The translations under genes were made by a program, and so were the position numbers. Shown here one piece after another: positions 1 through 13,823 of a stretch of DNA of 64,000 bases. The notes under the pieces are model-generated. The model was not told the DNA's origin, did not search any database, and was given only the letters and a program-made list of their open reading frames with translations. The DNA comes from Rotaria macrura. Lineage: Eukaryota; Rotifera; Eurotatoria; Philodinida; Philodinidae. How positions within the stretch are numbered: position 1 is the first letter of the stretch; every line of letters starts with the position of its first letter. Location of the stretch: assembly GCA_900239685.1 (NCBI GenBank), contig OENT01000237.1, positions 90,960-154,959 of the forward strand, written 5' to 3'.

Positions 1-1275
1 GATATGTACTGCTTTGGCTTCTTTTTCTCATTGTCTCCTCTCTCTCTCCCTCTCCTTATCTCATGTGTTGTTTGTTCTATCGATCTCATAGTTGTCGATT
101 TTCGAGACATCACCGACATACGAGTGTACTCTCTTACATAGATTCCTAGTTTGAGTGACTGACATGGACACCAAATTTAATAGATTACATTGTACTTTCT
201 TGGCGGTAAGGACAGTTGATGTAAGAAAAAATAAATAAATAAAATTTGCAAAGAATCACAAACCAATCGAGAAAAAAAGTGAGAGAACATTCGCAAATGC
301 CTGGACATACTTCGAGTACAAAATAGTAAAGAGAAAAAAAATCATATTTTTCTTTTCATTTCTTCTATTGACAAAAAAGCTGATTTGAATTGCATTTTCA
401 TTTCTCAAAAAGAAATTTGAATTTTCTATTTAACTTGAGTCAAAACATACTGATAATAAAAGGACACGAAAGAAACACGTCATATACTTATTCTTAGATG
501 TCAAATCGTATATACACTACAAAATTCAATAAAAACTAGTGAACTTATGTTAATCTTAAAAGAAAAATATATTCTTAGCATTTCATATTATTTGAATAAG
601 ACTAATATTTATGCCCACATTACAACTATAAAAGTGATAAAACATTACTATTTGTGCTCTGTTTTGTATCAATGTTGTCTTTGACTGGTATGGTATCTCG
701 TGTTTTTTTCCATACACAATTCGTTGTTGTCATATATTCGTTCTGAATCTCATTAAAAATAGAAAAAGAAATATCGAATCTACTAAAGTGAATAGTCATT
801 CTTTTGTTAGATGGTTTCTTTCGAGTTCGACATGGTGGATTTTTACAATTGATATGTGAGCTGGCTATTTTTAACATAGCAATAATATGTGGCATGATGC
901 CCGTTCGTATTCCCAAGTTAAGAACAAATGACGTCGCTATTGAAATTTAATAATACAAATCTAGCAATCATATTATTTAATAGTTTCTAATAGATGAAAA
1001 AAAGAGAAAAACAACGAAATCATGTAGATCATATTCATCTTAGATTTGTCTATTCACTGTTGATTATCTTATTACTCATGCTAATTAAATATTATTATGT
1101 TACGTTATGTTTCAGAGGAGAATATGATAGGACCTAAGAAACATGTAATTTTCTAATAAAAGCAAGTTCTAAATTTCTCATGAGACAAATGCCTAGTTTT
1201 ATTCAAGAAGGAATACTGATATTTATGGATGATTTTCTTTCAAAAACAAGTAAACATTTGACTTCAGTCTTGTTC

Positions 1276-1298
1276 AATATATATATATATATATATAA
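1276..1298. repeat. AT dinucleotide microsatellite
   Basis: A pure AT run of about 22 bp. Similar runs occur near 11568-11585, 13451-13472, 41892-41914 (intron of the membrane-protein gene) and 46502-46520 (intron of the secreted-protein gene). Confidence 0.9.
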
Positions 1299-1800
1299 TC
1301 ATGAATGTGTATGTGGAAAAGAAAAGGTTTCATGCATTGTGTCAAACGTAGAAAGATAATCGCCTTAGATGATCGAGTAGGGAAATCAATTTTATGTAAA
1401 TACATTACTTTGATTGCTAGAATGAATATTGAAATTATTTTTCGTTTTTAGAATATCATAGAAGAAAATTACATAAGAATGATAGTTCAGTTTGTTGTTT
1501 AAATGCAAATGAAACATTCTGCTCATCTGATTCTCATCCCTTGTTTTTTCTTCTTCAATCATTACATCACATACGATTGTAAAAACTAACTCGAAATATC
1601 TTTCGATAAATTCTATCAGAATCTTTCTGACATATCTGGTATATTTCGAATGTTTTGAGAAAAAAAAATAATGTTTGATCAATGCCAAAGATTATTCAGT
1701 TCCGTAATTTCCGTCAGAATTTTTATCGTTTTATTTTCTCATAAATATTTAATAAAATTAAATCTGAAAGAACTATGACATGAAACATATTTTGGTTTGC

Positions 1801-1835
1801 AGGCCAATTGAAGTTGATTAAGAATCAATTGGCCT
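1801..1835. repeat. Hairpin with 10-bp perfect arms
   Basis: AGGCCAATTG at 1801-1810 is the exact reverse complement of CAATTGGCCT at 1826-1835, with a 15-base loop. About 25 bases downstream lies the perfect palindrome TTCAATTGCAATTGAA. No gene is adjacent, so this may be a remnant of a small inverted-repeat element. Confidence 0.6.
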
Positions 1836-4800
1836 TTTACCTGGCAGTAAACTATCGATTCAATTGCAATTGAACTGACTAATTTACAGTAGGAATGTTT
1901 TCTATGCTGATCTTAATTCGTATCTGTTTTTTAATAGCTAATAATGAGTGATGCGAGACACATACACATTCATTGTCTAGTGAACTGTCACTGGTGACTA
2001 ATTATTAAGAAGCAATGAATTTTATTCATGAATTAGATTCGAGTTCTCTTGCTTAATCTTGTGAACAGATAGAATGTTCACAAAATTCATCTAAGACGAG
2101 TAACTTAAGATTTCTATCAACATTAAAATTTGATGGTCATCGATCAACATACTCGCTCTTAATTATTTAAGTTCGATGAACCAAATGATCAGTACTTATG
2201 GCGAACATGAGTTTGAGTTCTATGAAAATTGAGTACTTACTGTGTACTTATGATTTTGGCATAAGCATCAGTGAATCCATTCATCAAATGACACTATGAT
2301 TGAAGGAACTTATTCGGCATAAAGGAAAAAAATTTGTACTTTTGCAATTATCATTATAAATCCATTAGACATTAATCAATCCAACAATGAATACGGTACA
2401 CAAACTGATATTTTCTTTTGACAATGCTAGTTGAAATTTCTAGTCTAATATTCTTATACTATGTAACTTATTCAAAACTAAGCTTTATTTATAAAAGCAT
2501 ACATCATAATGCGTGCTAATATTCTAAGAATTTCAAAAACAAAATAGATGAGAAATTGTGCAAATACGCAATTAGCAATGTAGTTATGTGCATATTAATT
2601 ATTACCGAGCAGAATTTTGTTTTTTCTAGCATCGTTGGGACAAGTGCAAATAAGCATTGAGATTCAAAAAGAAAATAAACAAATGCTTATTATTGAATAA
2701 GATATCATCGATAAATATTTATTTACGATATTTGTCATTCATAATTCACCTAAAGCAATGCATTATACATATGTATAGAAAGAAAAATAGATGTTAAAAT
2801 AATAGAAAGAAAAAACAAATAACGAAGTCTAATTTATTATATGTTTTAGTACATTTTGACTTGAGTTATTTAACTCTTTTCATTTTAGAATGACTATGAT
2901 GCTTAACAACCTTATGAGAAAAATTGTCAAGTCATGGAATACAATCATAATTGCATCTATTAACATTTCAATAATTTTCTTATTCGACATCAATTTGACC
3001 TTTTGTCAAATGTTTTTTTTATACACTTGCATATTGACACTGGAAGAGACCTACTCATGGAACGTCTTCTAATCTTAACTAGAATTCTTTTAGTTTCTGA
3101 AAGATGTTATCATTCGATGAAGACTATCTTTATAATCAATCGATAGATTCATTCGATTACATATCAAAGAAAAAATAATTTTAGTTTTAAAACTTCGCAC
3201 CAAAGATTTCGAGGTCACCTTGCTCTAAAGTTTCGATGATACTCATCACTCTTTCAATTACATCTATGAAATTCACATTCGTTTTCATTGCTTAACATGT
3301 TTCATCGAATGAAAACTTTTTAGAATCATGATTCAACTAATGATAACACTAGCTGAATATAGGCCTCATTGATAAACAACTAATTTACTTCGACAATGAT
3401 AAAATCTGAAATAATAATAATAATTATTTTTTTTCGTGAATTTGATGTAAACAATGATCTTTAGACATTTCAATTCAAAGACAAAATGAATTAACAGTCA
3501 TGTCTTTCTTCTACGAAAACTTAAAATCGTATTCTTATGATTGCAAACATACAGCAGTTGATATCTCTCAATCATAGGTCATAGTGTATTCTAAAATCAT
3601 GAATATGAATATTCTATGAATTGAATTTCGTTACAGTATAATTTATGGTACATTTTAGATTTGAAAATCGCATGTAAAAATATTATTCTAATGGTGCATG
3701 AATCATTTATTTTAATAAACTTCAAATAAGAAACATTATATTGTCACGTTTTCCCATTATGCAGATTCAATCCTGACATTTAGACTTTCTCTTTCCTCAC
3801 TCTGTATCTTATTTTTTCCTAACAAAAATATTATTTTTGTAATCTATACTTTACATATAAATCGAAAAAAACAAATCATGTCGAATAATTACAATGAATA
3901 TTTATGTGTTACTTTTTTTCTTCGTCGAGGAGAAATTAATATTCACCGATCGATTCTTTTTCTCGTCCTAATATTAACTTTGTTTTTCAAGATTTTTTTC
4001 AAATATTATATTTAATTCACGACTACCAAATTACGTCAAATATGTCTAGTTTACTTTCATTTATAGTCTTCCATGTAATATTATCGTCGCTTTATCAGTC
4101 AAATACCATGAGAAATATGAATTTATTGTAAAACTCATTCTCATGAGAGCCATTAATAACATACAAAACAACCATCTATTCTATAGCTAATCATGCTTGG
4201 AATGTGTGTTCGTTCGACAAAACAAGTACGTGTGCATAGTTGAAAACAAAAACAACAACGCACGAAATTCATATTGATTACTAAACATAATTCAATACGA
4301 ATGAAACAGCAGTTTCTTTCAATGATGAGTACAAAAAATTCAATCGTAGATTGAAAAGATCGAATAGTCAACTTTAGAAACTTAATTATGAACATTGAAA
4401 TAGTTTTATAGCCTTTTTCTGAAATAGACTTTCGATACAAAAAAAATAAATAAATAAATTGAAAAAGTCGCTAGTATAATTTGTCAGTTATATTATCCTT
4501 GATCTTGTTTCAATCAGATGTATGTGAGAAAAAAAACTATTCTCAGTAAATACACTTACCAAACCAACGTAAGGTGGTGGGCGCTTATGTCGTTATCTCT
4601 CTATAATAATTGTAGTACAATGAAAATCTTTTTTCCTAATCGATCGAAAGAACTCTTTATTTGCACCGTTCTGTTTCATTCCATTCGTTGTATTATTAAG
4701 CAATTAATTATTTCATACATAGATGTCGTCTCGAACAGTTTACAATACGTTGACAACGCTAAAGAGAATACTCAAAGATTGTAGAATATTCTCGACCTTC

Positions 4801-7800
4801 ATGAGAAAATTTTCTGCGAATAACTAGTTAGCAATAGCGTAAACCTATTTAGTTAGTAAGTTCTATCGAATTGGATCGTTCTACGATAAATCATACGTAG
4901 AATTAAAACCAGCACAACTAACCAAGAACTAGGATAGGCGTGGTCACCCTTAGAAAGATAACAGCTGTTACTATCAAAATATCACGAATCTCTTAAAACC
5001 TCTTATACTGTGTTTCTCTAATTATGTTATCAAAGACTGTTTTTAATTAGGATCATCGTATATTGATTTCTGCAAGATAAATAGTACTGTATATTAGTTA
5101 TTTTAATTTCACTATTTTTCTCAGTTATAAAATGCTAGTATATTTATTGACATGTTTATGTTGTAAATAGTTCTATATTTTCAATCTAATGAGGAAATTC
5201 ATTGAAATAAAAATATCGATTTCGTAAATAATTATAGATCCAACATATTAAAATCTATCATTCTAAATCACTAAGATGAGAATGTTCTAATTGTTTCGAA
5301 TAGTTTTTCTCTAATCATGAAATAAGACGAGATCACTATTTTAACATTAGAAATTTTCTATGATATGTCATCAGACTGTTTTGTGCATTCAAGGGTTCCC
5401 TACCTAGTGTGAAAAATAAAGTGTATGGCTTCGTAGAAGGAGAAAGGAAAAATTTTCTGTTCCACTGTATACATACATAGGATGCAGAGATGCATAGAAT
5501 AATGAATTACATGTTCTGATAGAACGATATGAAAGATGAAAATTGGCCTACTTAGAATGTTTTTTCTTCTTCTTCTTCTTCTGTTTGTTTGTTTCTTTTC
5601 TCAGACACCAACCTCCGCTATGCATATGCCTCACTTAGAAAATGTGACTCTTTCTAAATGTCAAGTCTGTGGTGGCTTGGAAATGACAAAAGCAAAGGTA
5701 GAAGCATTTGAATTAGTGCAGATATAAAGAATTAAGGTAAGAATAGAAATGAAAATTTGATATCAATGAAATTTACAGCAGAAATATTTAAAAAGCGATT
5801 TACGTATGCAAATTACACATGGAAACTTGATCTTAGTCAGCATTGTTTTTTAATCAGTCGCACAACAAAAAAGTAATTTTCTTTTATTTGATAAATAAAT
5901 TCTAATTATCCTTCATATTAAGAAAAAGCATATCACGTATCTGTCTTGTTCTAAAAGCCAGACACAGTATTTATTTTCATTTCTTCATAGTTTAAAGAGT
6001 AAATGAACCGGGTTTTTTCTACATCAACATCGGGAATAAAATAATGTTTGAAAATATTTTTTTCTCAACAATTCAATCAAACACAAAAGCTTACAGAAAA
6101 TAGCCTATCCGCACGGAAAATATAGCATGTACACGCATCATAGAGTAAACTATGTTTTCAATTAAGCACGATGAAAATTTTCCCATGTTTATGCATGCTA
6201 TTATCGCATGCGAGAATATTTTGAAAAAAAAGTGTTCTGATTTCAATATTTTATGAGCATATAGGGAACTTCTAGGAATAAACAAAAGCAAACCATATAT
6301 AGTTACCACACGTGAGCACCAATCATAGTCGCGTCCGAAAGTAAGATTTTAACTTTTTATCATTCGATTGTCTATTAGCATGAGGTATGAAATTGAACTT
6401 GAACAATTATATGATGTTCTAGTAACTATGAGATAAATATGTATATCTAAACGAATGTGGATAATTTTTAAGATGTTCTTTGTCGATTTTCAACTCAACA
6501 TTTCCAATAAATGTCTACGAATCGGTTCTCAGCTCTCGAACATTGTTGATTGTTTAATTTTCGTGTTACTTTTCTCTTAATCATGTTTTCATGATATGTT
6601 CTTACTTAAGTCATATCACCTTACACAAATAAGTATGTGTTGTTTCATTAATGAACAGTCTAATAACGGAATGAAAAAATTCAAAACGAAAAATTCTTAT
6701 CGACTCGAATTATTAAATCAACTATAATTTCTTCTAACTGTATCTAGTTATTTGTGATGAATTACTCTCAGAATGATTTTCTTGCCAATCAATATTACTT
6801 TAATAAGTGATGTATGTTTAAGAGATCAATCTGAATTATAATTTGTTTCGTCACTTCAATATTGAATGAAATTTATAAAAATTATTTGAATAATTCACTT
6901 CTTTTACAATGATTTCAAGCAATTGATTAAGATTATAGACGATTATAATCTTTAAATTTTTGCAGTTGAAATCTTTTCGTCAACCCACTGTGTTTACGAC
7001 CTTGACAGATTGCCCCACTTGGCTAGTTTGATTATATTTGGTCCAGTTATCTGATTCTAACAATAAGCAAATAAAAACACATCGTAGACGTTAACACGAC
7101 TCTCACATACATCAGTCGTATGTATTACATTTTTGTTGACACTTTTATGTTGGTACATCATTCACATTGGTTCTGATTGATATAAATATCGAATTTTCAC
7201 AATAACTTCTGGCATAAAATCAAGTTCTAATCATTTTATAAGTAGTCATAAATGACACTTCGGCATTAAGATGCTGGTTCTTTTTTCAGTACAAGTATCA
7301 CACATAATCTAGTATGTTTTTCTTATACCAGCCAACGTACATAATTGTATGCATATGGTTGGTAGACGAATACATTCGCAAGGGGGCACAGTGCCATATT
7401 AATCCATAGCAGAATTACTGATGTATCAGATAGCTTCTATATTTTTGTAAAAGATGTAGTAACTGGAAAACTATCTATTTAGTCAATGAAAGTTGTTGAA
7501 AATATCCCCAAGAAGTATGTGTTGTTCATCTTAAATTTCGTATTTGAATGAGAATGAAACGGCAAATAAACGTCAATAAAAAGAAAACACTGTATAGAAA
7601 GAAGAAATTTGAGCAGTAGCTCTTTGTTTTTCGGTCAAAGGTCGATAAAATAAACTATATAGACTCAACTCGAGATTATACACGAACTCGACAGTTTTCT
7701 ACATGACTTCAAACTACAATGACGAATATTGCTAACATGTACTACTTCTTAGACTGGATAAAATTTAAGTTGAGGCTCGAACATCGACCCTCATCTCATA

Positions 7801-10800
7801 GACTTGAATTCTATGGCATTATAATCATTTTTATTTTTCTACAAAGTATTCTAAAAGAAAAAATGAAGTAGAATGTAAAATGGTTTTTCGACGATTGACA
7901 TTTTTCATGTTCATTTTTAAAATTTCAGAGACGAAACGTCGATGTAATTTTTGTTTGTATTGCATACGTGTTGTACGACCTGTTTGAGTTCTAAAAAAAA
8001 ACCATCGAATCGAAGTTCGACAAAAACATTGATACACTGTCGAAATTTCTTTCATAATTAACAAGTAAAAAGAGATTCACAAACATTTCTACAAGAAAGC
8101 AATCAGCACATACGTACATCATCGAATAAAAGACCTTTTGGGTCGTTTGAAAGTCTTTCATCGTATTATATTAATCCAAAAGCACTGGAAAAAAAAGTTA
8201 ATTACACAAAATATCGTGGGATGGTAATCACTGAAAAGTCTAGTGTCTCTCTCGAACAAATCTAATCGGACCATTTTTCTCAAACGATAAATCAATGGTT
8301 TTGATTTTGCTCAGTATACGCACACTGGTATTTAGATATTATCCTTAACTGTAATCAAAGTTAACTGCTGCAAAATTAAATATGTAGAAATTTATTAAAA
8401 TAATAAACTGAAACTTTTAACGATTCGTATTTACGCTTTATGATTAATAACACTGTCGATAATCATGAAAAACAAAATAATTTTCATGATGCTATGGACT
8501 TAAATAATAAAGATTCTGTTGAGCTTTTACCCTTGATTCTAAAATGTTATCGAATTATCTTCGATCTTGATAAAATGACATCGTTACATTGTAAAGTCAA
8601 ACGACATAGTCTAAATATGAAAATCGTTTTTGCTATTTTGAAATAATTCCACTATTCTTTCAAACTGATTTTGTCCAACCAAATGATTCAACTATTTTTG
8701 ATAACCATTCGTTAACTGGAACAAAAAATTAATCATAAAGTATGTTCGAAATAAATTGAAGGATGGGGAAAAAGTTGAAAAGAAGATTTCATTATGAAGA
8801 CAGACCAGTCTCGTTAGTTTTTTCAATTTCTATTTGTTCGTAACATTTACAATTGTATTAATGAAAGATCATATAAAAAATTCATAATTTTGAACCAATT
8901 ATTATGAGTAAAAATAATATCTAAATGTCAATAACATGAATTTGTAGTTTGACAGAGTTCTTGATTTCAGTAGTTTTTCGATGACCTGCCATATTGTATA
9001 CATACTAGTATTAAGAAAACCGCTGCTCTCGTAGTAATGATTCAGTGTCTTAAGATTGAATAGTCTGTATAGAGAACTATTGGTTTTATGCAACTCCCTT
9101 ACAACTATTTATTGAACTTGAATAGTGAAAACAACAATCTATAGTCTACAGATATTTATTAGCTGAATGAGTTTCCACGTACTGATTACTTTGAGGAATA
9201 TTCATGACGCACGATTAAGGCTAATTTCTTTTCTATTTTTATCGAACGAGGAAAACATATAATCGAAATCGAATAGAGACAGTTTTATCGTGATTCATAA
9301 TATCAATCTAATAAATATAAAGGTATGTATTAAACATGTGCATGGGAAGAAAAAAATGTGCACTCATTCGCACGTTTCAGATCACAATATCAGTTCAAAG
9401 GTTTTTTGTCATGTTCTCATATATATCAATGTTGTAGTACTTCGTCTGATTAGTATCGATTACGTACTCGAAATTTCTATTAAAATGATATACTCTAATC
9501 GTGCGTTGAATTTAGAAGAAAAAGAGAAGAACCGTATGACATGTACTACGACGATAATGTCTAGTGACAACTGGAGATTATAATTCATTAATAGTAGAAG
9601 TTAACATCTTGTTTTCTCCGAAATGATAATGTAACTGAGTAAGTCTTGAAAATGAAAGTGCTCAATTTCGAATAGTTTTTTATTTTCATGGTAGATTTCT
9701 AACTTATGAATGACATAGACCCAAATCATGTTTTTATTAGTTCAAAAATAAGAAAAATGAATTTCTATAAATTGAAAAGAAATTTTCGGTTGACAACTTT
9801 TTACACAATTTAGATGACTTATCCATTTTTTCCTATTTGACAATGCATCATGGACATTGTTATATTCACCTTTCGTTATAAAGATTTCAATCAAACCCCT
9901 TGCAATTGAATGTGTAAAAACTTATCAGGACTAGATCTCTTCTGTCAATCTTTTATTGAAGCCGGACAAAATTTAATATGCCTACTACAAACTTTCTTCC
10001 ATGAAGCCTCGTTTTTTTGTCATAATCAAGTGATGTGTTTATGATTTTGACATTGAAAATGGGTCTCTATGCAGATGCATACATTTGAAGCCATGCTTTA
10101 ATAGAAAATTAGTGTAAATAATTTTTGCAAGCTTGAGGTAAAAATTGTATCATATGAAATCGAAGTAAAAAGAATCATTGTGTGATTGTGTTTCGTTTTT
10201 TCGAAAAAGCAGAAAAGTAATTCAGTTTCTTGAGTTCTAAGAATCATTTCTACATAAAACTTTGGATTACGTTCAATCCGTAGATGAGATATTCGTAGTG
10301 GTTCGAAACAATCGTATGTAATACTCGTTTTTAATACATATGATTCAATGAGATAAATTAAACAGGCTCTCTCTTTCGTCGAGAACCTTGTTTGCAGTCA
10401 CATTAGTTTTAGATTTACCTTGCCGAGTGAATTTCAAATTGGAATAAATGAATATAATTTAGAATTCCTCAGGTTAAATCTTGAATAGTTGAAGGTTTAA
10501 AGATAATTGTAGACTGCAAGTAGTTAAGAGTCAATTGTTTTAACCCTGAAACCATTTAATTTTGAAAGTCAAGTTTTTTGGTTTTTCTTATTCATTATTA
10601 CTATTGTGTCTTGAGAAAAATTTTCTTTTATCACAAAGATATAGATCTTTTAAATTAAATTGACACAAAGATAAAATCCTTGGCTATCTAAAGTCAATTC
10701 AACAAGTAGCCTACATACTGATATAACTATTGCACTTGATTAACATGTACTAATTTTATCACTTTCTTCAAGTAGATAATTGTTGATTAACTTATTCAAC

Positions 10801-11634
10801 GCTAGCATATTGTTGTCTCTATTTATCGATATAAGATATTCGTGCATCATAAATTTTTCAAGGATTCACGAGAACTGCCAGATTGTATATAGACAGCACT
10901 GCTTGTATCCTGTTTTCTTCTATTTCCATTGTATTTTACTTCTCTATTAGAACCAGCCAAAAAACGAAATCACTGAGAACAATTGAAGTACACACACAGT
11001 ACTTCGATACTATTCTATCTTTATCTTTTAGTAATATCAAGTGTACGTATCGCACGCAAGTACTTTACATCTATCGAACTAGTTAGTTGTCATAGTTTCG
11101 ATCTATACCCGACAGGATGCTTAACTCCCTTTGCTTTCTTTACTACTGGACTAGTCTCAAGTGTATGCGTTGTATGTTAATTTAGTAGAAGCAAATAAAC
11201 AACTCATATTGATTCGAACTCACAATAATACCCCTGGATGAATTCTTATAGGTGATAATTTACAGTATATGATAATTTACTTCATCGTACAGAAGCTTAA
11301 GGTATTCAAAATATGATTGGATATCTGTTTACATTTCCGATTTGAAGTATCATGATGTCTTTATGAATAGAATAATACTCAATCGATTACATAGTTGTAT
11401 TTATAAAAACAAAAGTACGAATAAATGAAACCTATCATATTCGACGGTTTTCTATTTAATCAAATAAAAAATATAAGATTTATTTCGTCGATCAAATAAC
11501 TACTATAATACAATTTTCTCATAGAAGAAAAAAAAACAAATCTACCAAACATTCAAATAAAATATTTATATATATATATATATATAAACTTGTATCGAGG
11601 AAAAAATAATATAAGAACTATGTAAACTCAAGAA

Positions 11635-13182
11635 CTACTCGAAAAATGAAGCTTCGTCATCATTATTTACACTTGTTTTCTCAACTGCTTTTGTTAAACT
11701 CGGTGATTTATTATTCTTTTTTGTGATTGATGATGATGTTGGTTCTTCATCATCGTCGTCCAATGCAGGGCCTCTCACTAGTTTTTCTAACAATTTAGTC
11801 GATGATGTTGTTGTTGTATTCGTCTGAGCAATCTTTGGTACAGATTGTTTTTTACTGTTTGATGTTTCATAGTCCAAACTTGACGATTGTTTATCAACAT
11901 ATTTTTCAATAACATGCTTCAGAAGACTTTTAGCTTTATCGTGAACGTACGAAACATTGGTTGGTAGTAAAGGTATCGTAAATTTCTTTGTTAAATCTGT
12001 AGAATTCATTGTATGTAATTTTAATAAACATGCAAAATGTTCTATTAATCTTAACCATAATGAACGATCTTGTTCCGGTAGCATATTTGCAATAATATCT
12101 TTATCTAAGTCTTTTATATTCAATAAAAGAATCTCGTCGGTTAATAGACATTGATTAATTGTTGTGCGACGTATTGTCGATGGTAATTGATCAATAATAA
12201 CCATTGATGTTGTTATAGGATCGAGATCTTTCAAGGCATGTTTTTGTTGACCATCAGCTATATCAATTATAGTTCGTTTTTGTGCTATTGTTGGTGGATC
12301 ACGATTATAAAAACTCTTTTTATCTATTGCATCTCTTAAATCATTTTCAATATAATCAAGTAAAAAATAAAGACCAGTACGAGTTAATTCCATATGGAGT
12401 GAACCATAGCGTCTTGAATGTGAAGATGCATTGACTATTTCATTTGATTCAGTCGTAGACGATTCCTCTTGTGGTGAATTTTTCATTTCATTATTTAAAT
12501 TTGGTGTTGATGGAGATATTGTTCGTTCTAATCCGACTTTCAGTTGATCTTCATAACGTTTGACTAACATGGATGAATCAACATCATAAGATTGCCGAAC
12601 CATGGCTACTAGAAGAAAAGAAAAACGAAAAGAAAAACGAAAAAAAAAACCTTTTATTATGTTTTTCTCATCTAGTGACTATAATGATTTACCACTTTGT
12701 CGAAGATTTCCATCGTTCTCTAATTGATCGTGTTGTTGTTGTTTCATATACTGTACTAAACGATCGTACTCACTACTACTTCTATTCTCATTTGTGCTTA
12801 TTCGTGTTAATGTTGGTTTCTGCCAATTAGGATAATTGAATTCTAAATAAGCTAGATAATCATTTTTCAACGAAAATAAATTTTCAACATCAAAATGTAA
12901 TTTATTTAAATGTTCTTGAGCTTGTGTTAATTCATTTAGTAATTGTAAATTACGTTGTTCAGCTCGTTGAGATTCCTGATTTAGACGTGTGAAATATGAT
13001 TGAACGTGTTGAATTTGATTTTTTTTATATGAATGTGAACTATTATTTGACATTAGACGTAATTTATTTTCGAGTGCATTGCGTTGCTCTTCATTTTTAA
13101 AAATTTTTGAACGTACATTTGCGCTACGTCGATGATAATCAGAATTTAATGGCGCCATTGATGATGATGATGATGGATTCAT
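11635..13182 (-). CDS. Kizuna-like centrosomal coiled-coil protein
   Basis: Two exons on the minus strand: 13182-12693 and 12608-11635, separated by an 84-bp GT-AG intron. The phase-1 join reads through cleanly and gives about 487 aa. Residues about 20-110 form a charged coiled coil rich in Glu, Gln, Asn and Leu. Its spacing of basic and acidic heptads resembles the N-terminal coil of the centrosomal protein kizuna, which stabilises pericentriolar material at spindle poles. The middle (about residues 225-380) is a predicted helical region. The C-terminal 100 residues are Ser/Thr/Lys-rich with an acidic patch (DDDDEEP). The protein is shorter than vertebrate kizuna (around 670 aa). The start is the first ATG of the upstream exon; a Met-Ala-Pro run follows a short poly-Ser stretch. 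The gene is head-to-head with the ankyrin gene at 13824. The family call rests on remembered pattern similarity; a generic coiled-coil protein is the alternative. Confidence 0.5.
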
Positions 13183-13823
13183 CTTGCTTTTTGTCCTCTA
13201 GCAATGACAAACACGCCAGAATAAAAAAAAAAGAAATGTGTTCACATTTATATGCAATATACTCAGATAAAGGCAAAAAGAGTTCTCACATTCTTACTTT
13301 TCTTTCATGTTTTTTTTGTTCTCTTTTCTACACAATTGTCATGAGCAACCGTTGTGCCGCTACGTCATACACGGTGCTTTAATCTGATGGAAAAAAAGAG
13401 AGAAGGTCACCCATTGAAAAAAAAAAGAAGAACTTGTATTTATATAAAAGCATGTATATATATATATATATAAACATGCATATATCAAGATTTTTAGTTA
13501 GAATAAATTATGAGAAAAATCGGCCCATGAAAGAAAAAAACCAATAAGTGATCTTCATATGAATATTAACGTAAGTTTGGTTGGTTAATCAAATAGACCT
13601 AGGGCGCGTGACGTTGTTATTCTTTTAATTTGCGCAAAGTAACAGAAGATGAATTAAACATATTTCACATTTTTTTACCTTATGTTTTCATTTTTCATTC
13701 CATTTTTTCTTTCATTTGATCTTTGCACATCGATTCATTTTTTCGTTTGTGTTGCTCGCTTATTCCATTACTTGTTTTAGATGTCATAAAAAACAACTAC
13801 GAAAATTCGACAAAAAAAACAAA
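13183..13823. promoter_or_regulatory. Divergent promoter region of the two coiled-coil genes
   Basis: 641 bp separate the start codons of the kizuna-like gene (minus) and the ankyrin gene (plus), so both promoters must lie here or overlap the 5' untranslated regions. The stretch is pyrimidine-rich near the ankyrin start and contains an AT run near 13451-13472 with a TATATAAAAG-like string just before it. No firm core promoter can be chosen by eye. Confidence 0.4.

Larger units (their letters stand above)
1..11634. other. Long gene-poor spacer
   Basis: About 11.6 kb with no gene I can support on either strand. All open frames are below 100 codons, have no recognisable domain, and lack the Gln/Glu/Asn-rich composition and clean GT-AG exon borders of the real genes to the right. 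The stretch holds an AT dinucleotide run near 1276-1298, a hairpin at 1801-1835, a perfect 16-bp palindrome near 1860, and a second AT run near 11568-11585. A pyrimidine tract followed by an exon-like 110 bp at 5560-5700 is the only piece resembling an exon, and it joins to nothing. It may contain decayed mobile DNA that cannot be recognised by eye. Confidence 0.6.

Noticed and set aside
5536..5727. A 63-codon open frame with a hydrophobic leucine/phenylalanine start and a CxxCG motif, resembling a small secreted protein
   Set aside because: The hydrophobic start is a TTC/CTT pyrimidine tract ending in CAG, which looks like a splice acceptor or simple repeat. No flanking exons join to it, and the composition matches the non-coding surroundings.
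7740..7815. tRNA-like string on the minus strand with a 5-bp stem, a 7-base loop and a GTTCGA-like box
   Set aside because: The T-arm does not pair properly, there is no A box or D-arm, and no acceptor stem. At most a chance or badly decayed tRNA-derived sequence.
13716..13823. In-frame upstream ATG that would add 36 residues with a hydrophobic segment to the ankyrin protein
   Set aside because: The added part is encoded by a pyrimidine-rich leader. The ATG at 13824 opens a start resembling other ankyrin/coiled-coil proteins of this type, and a signal-like leader would not suit a cytosolic protein.
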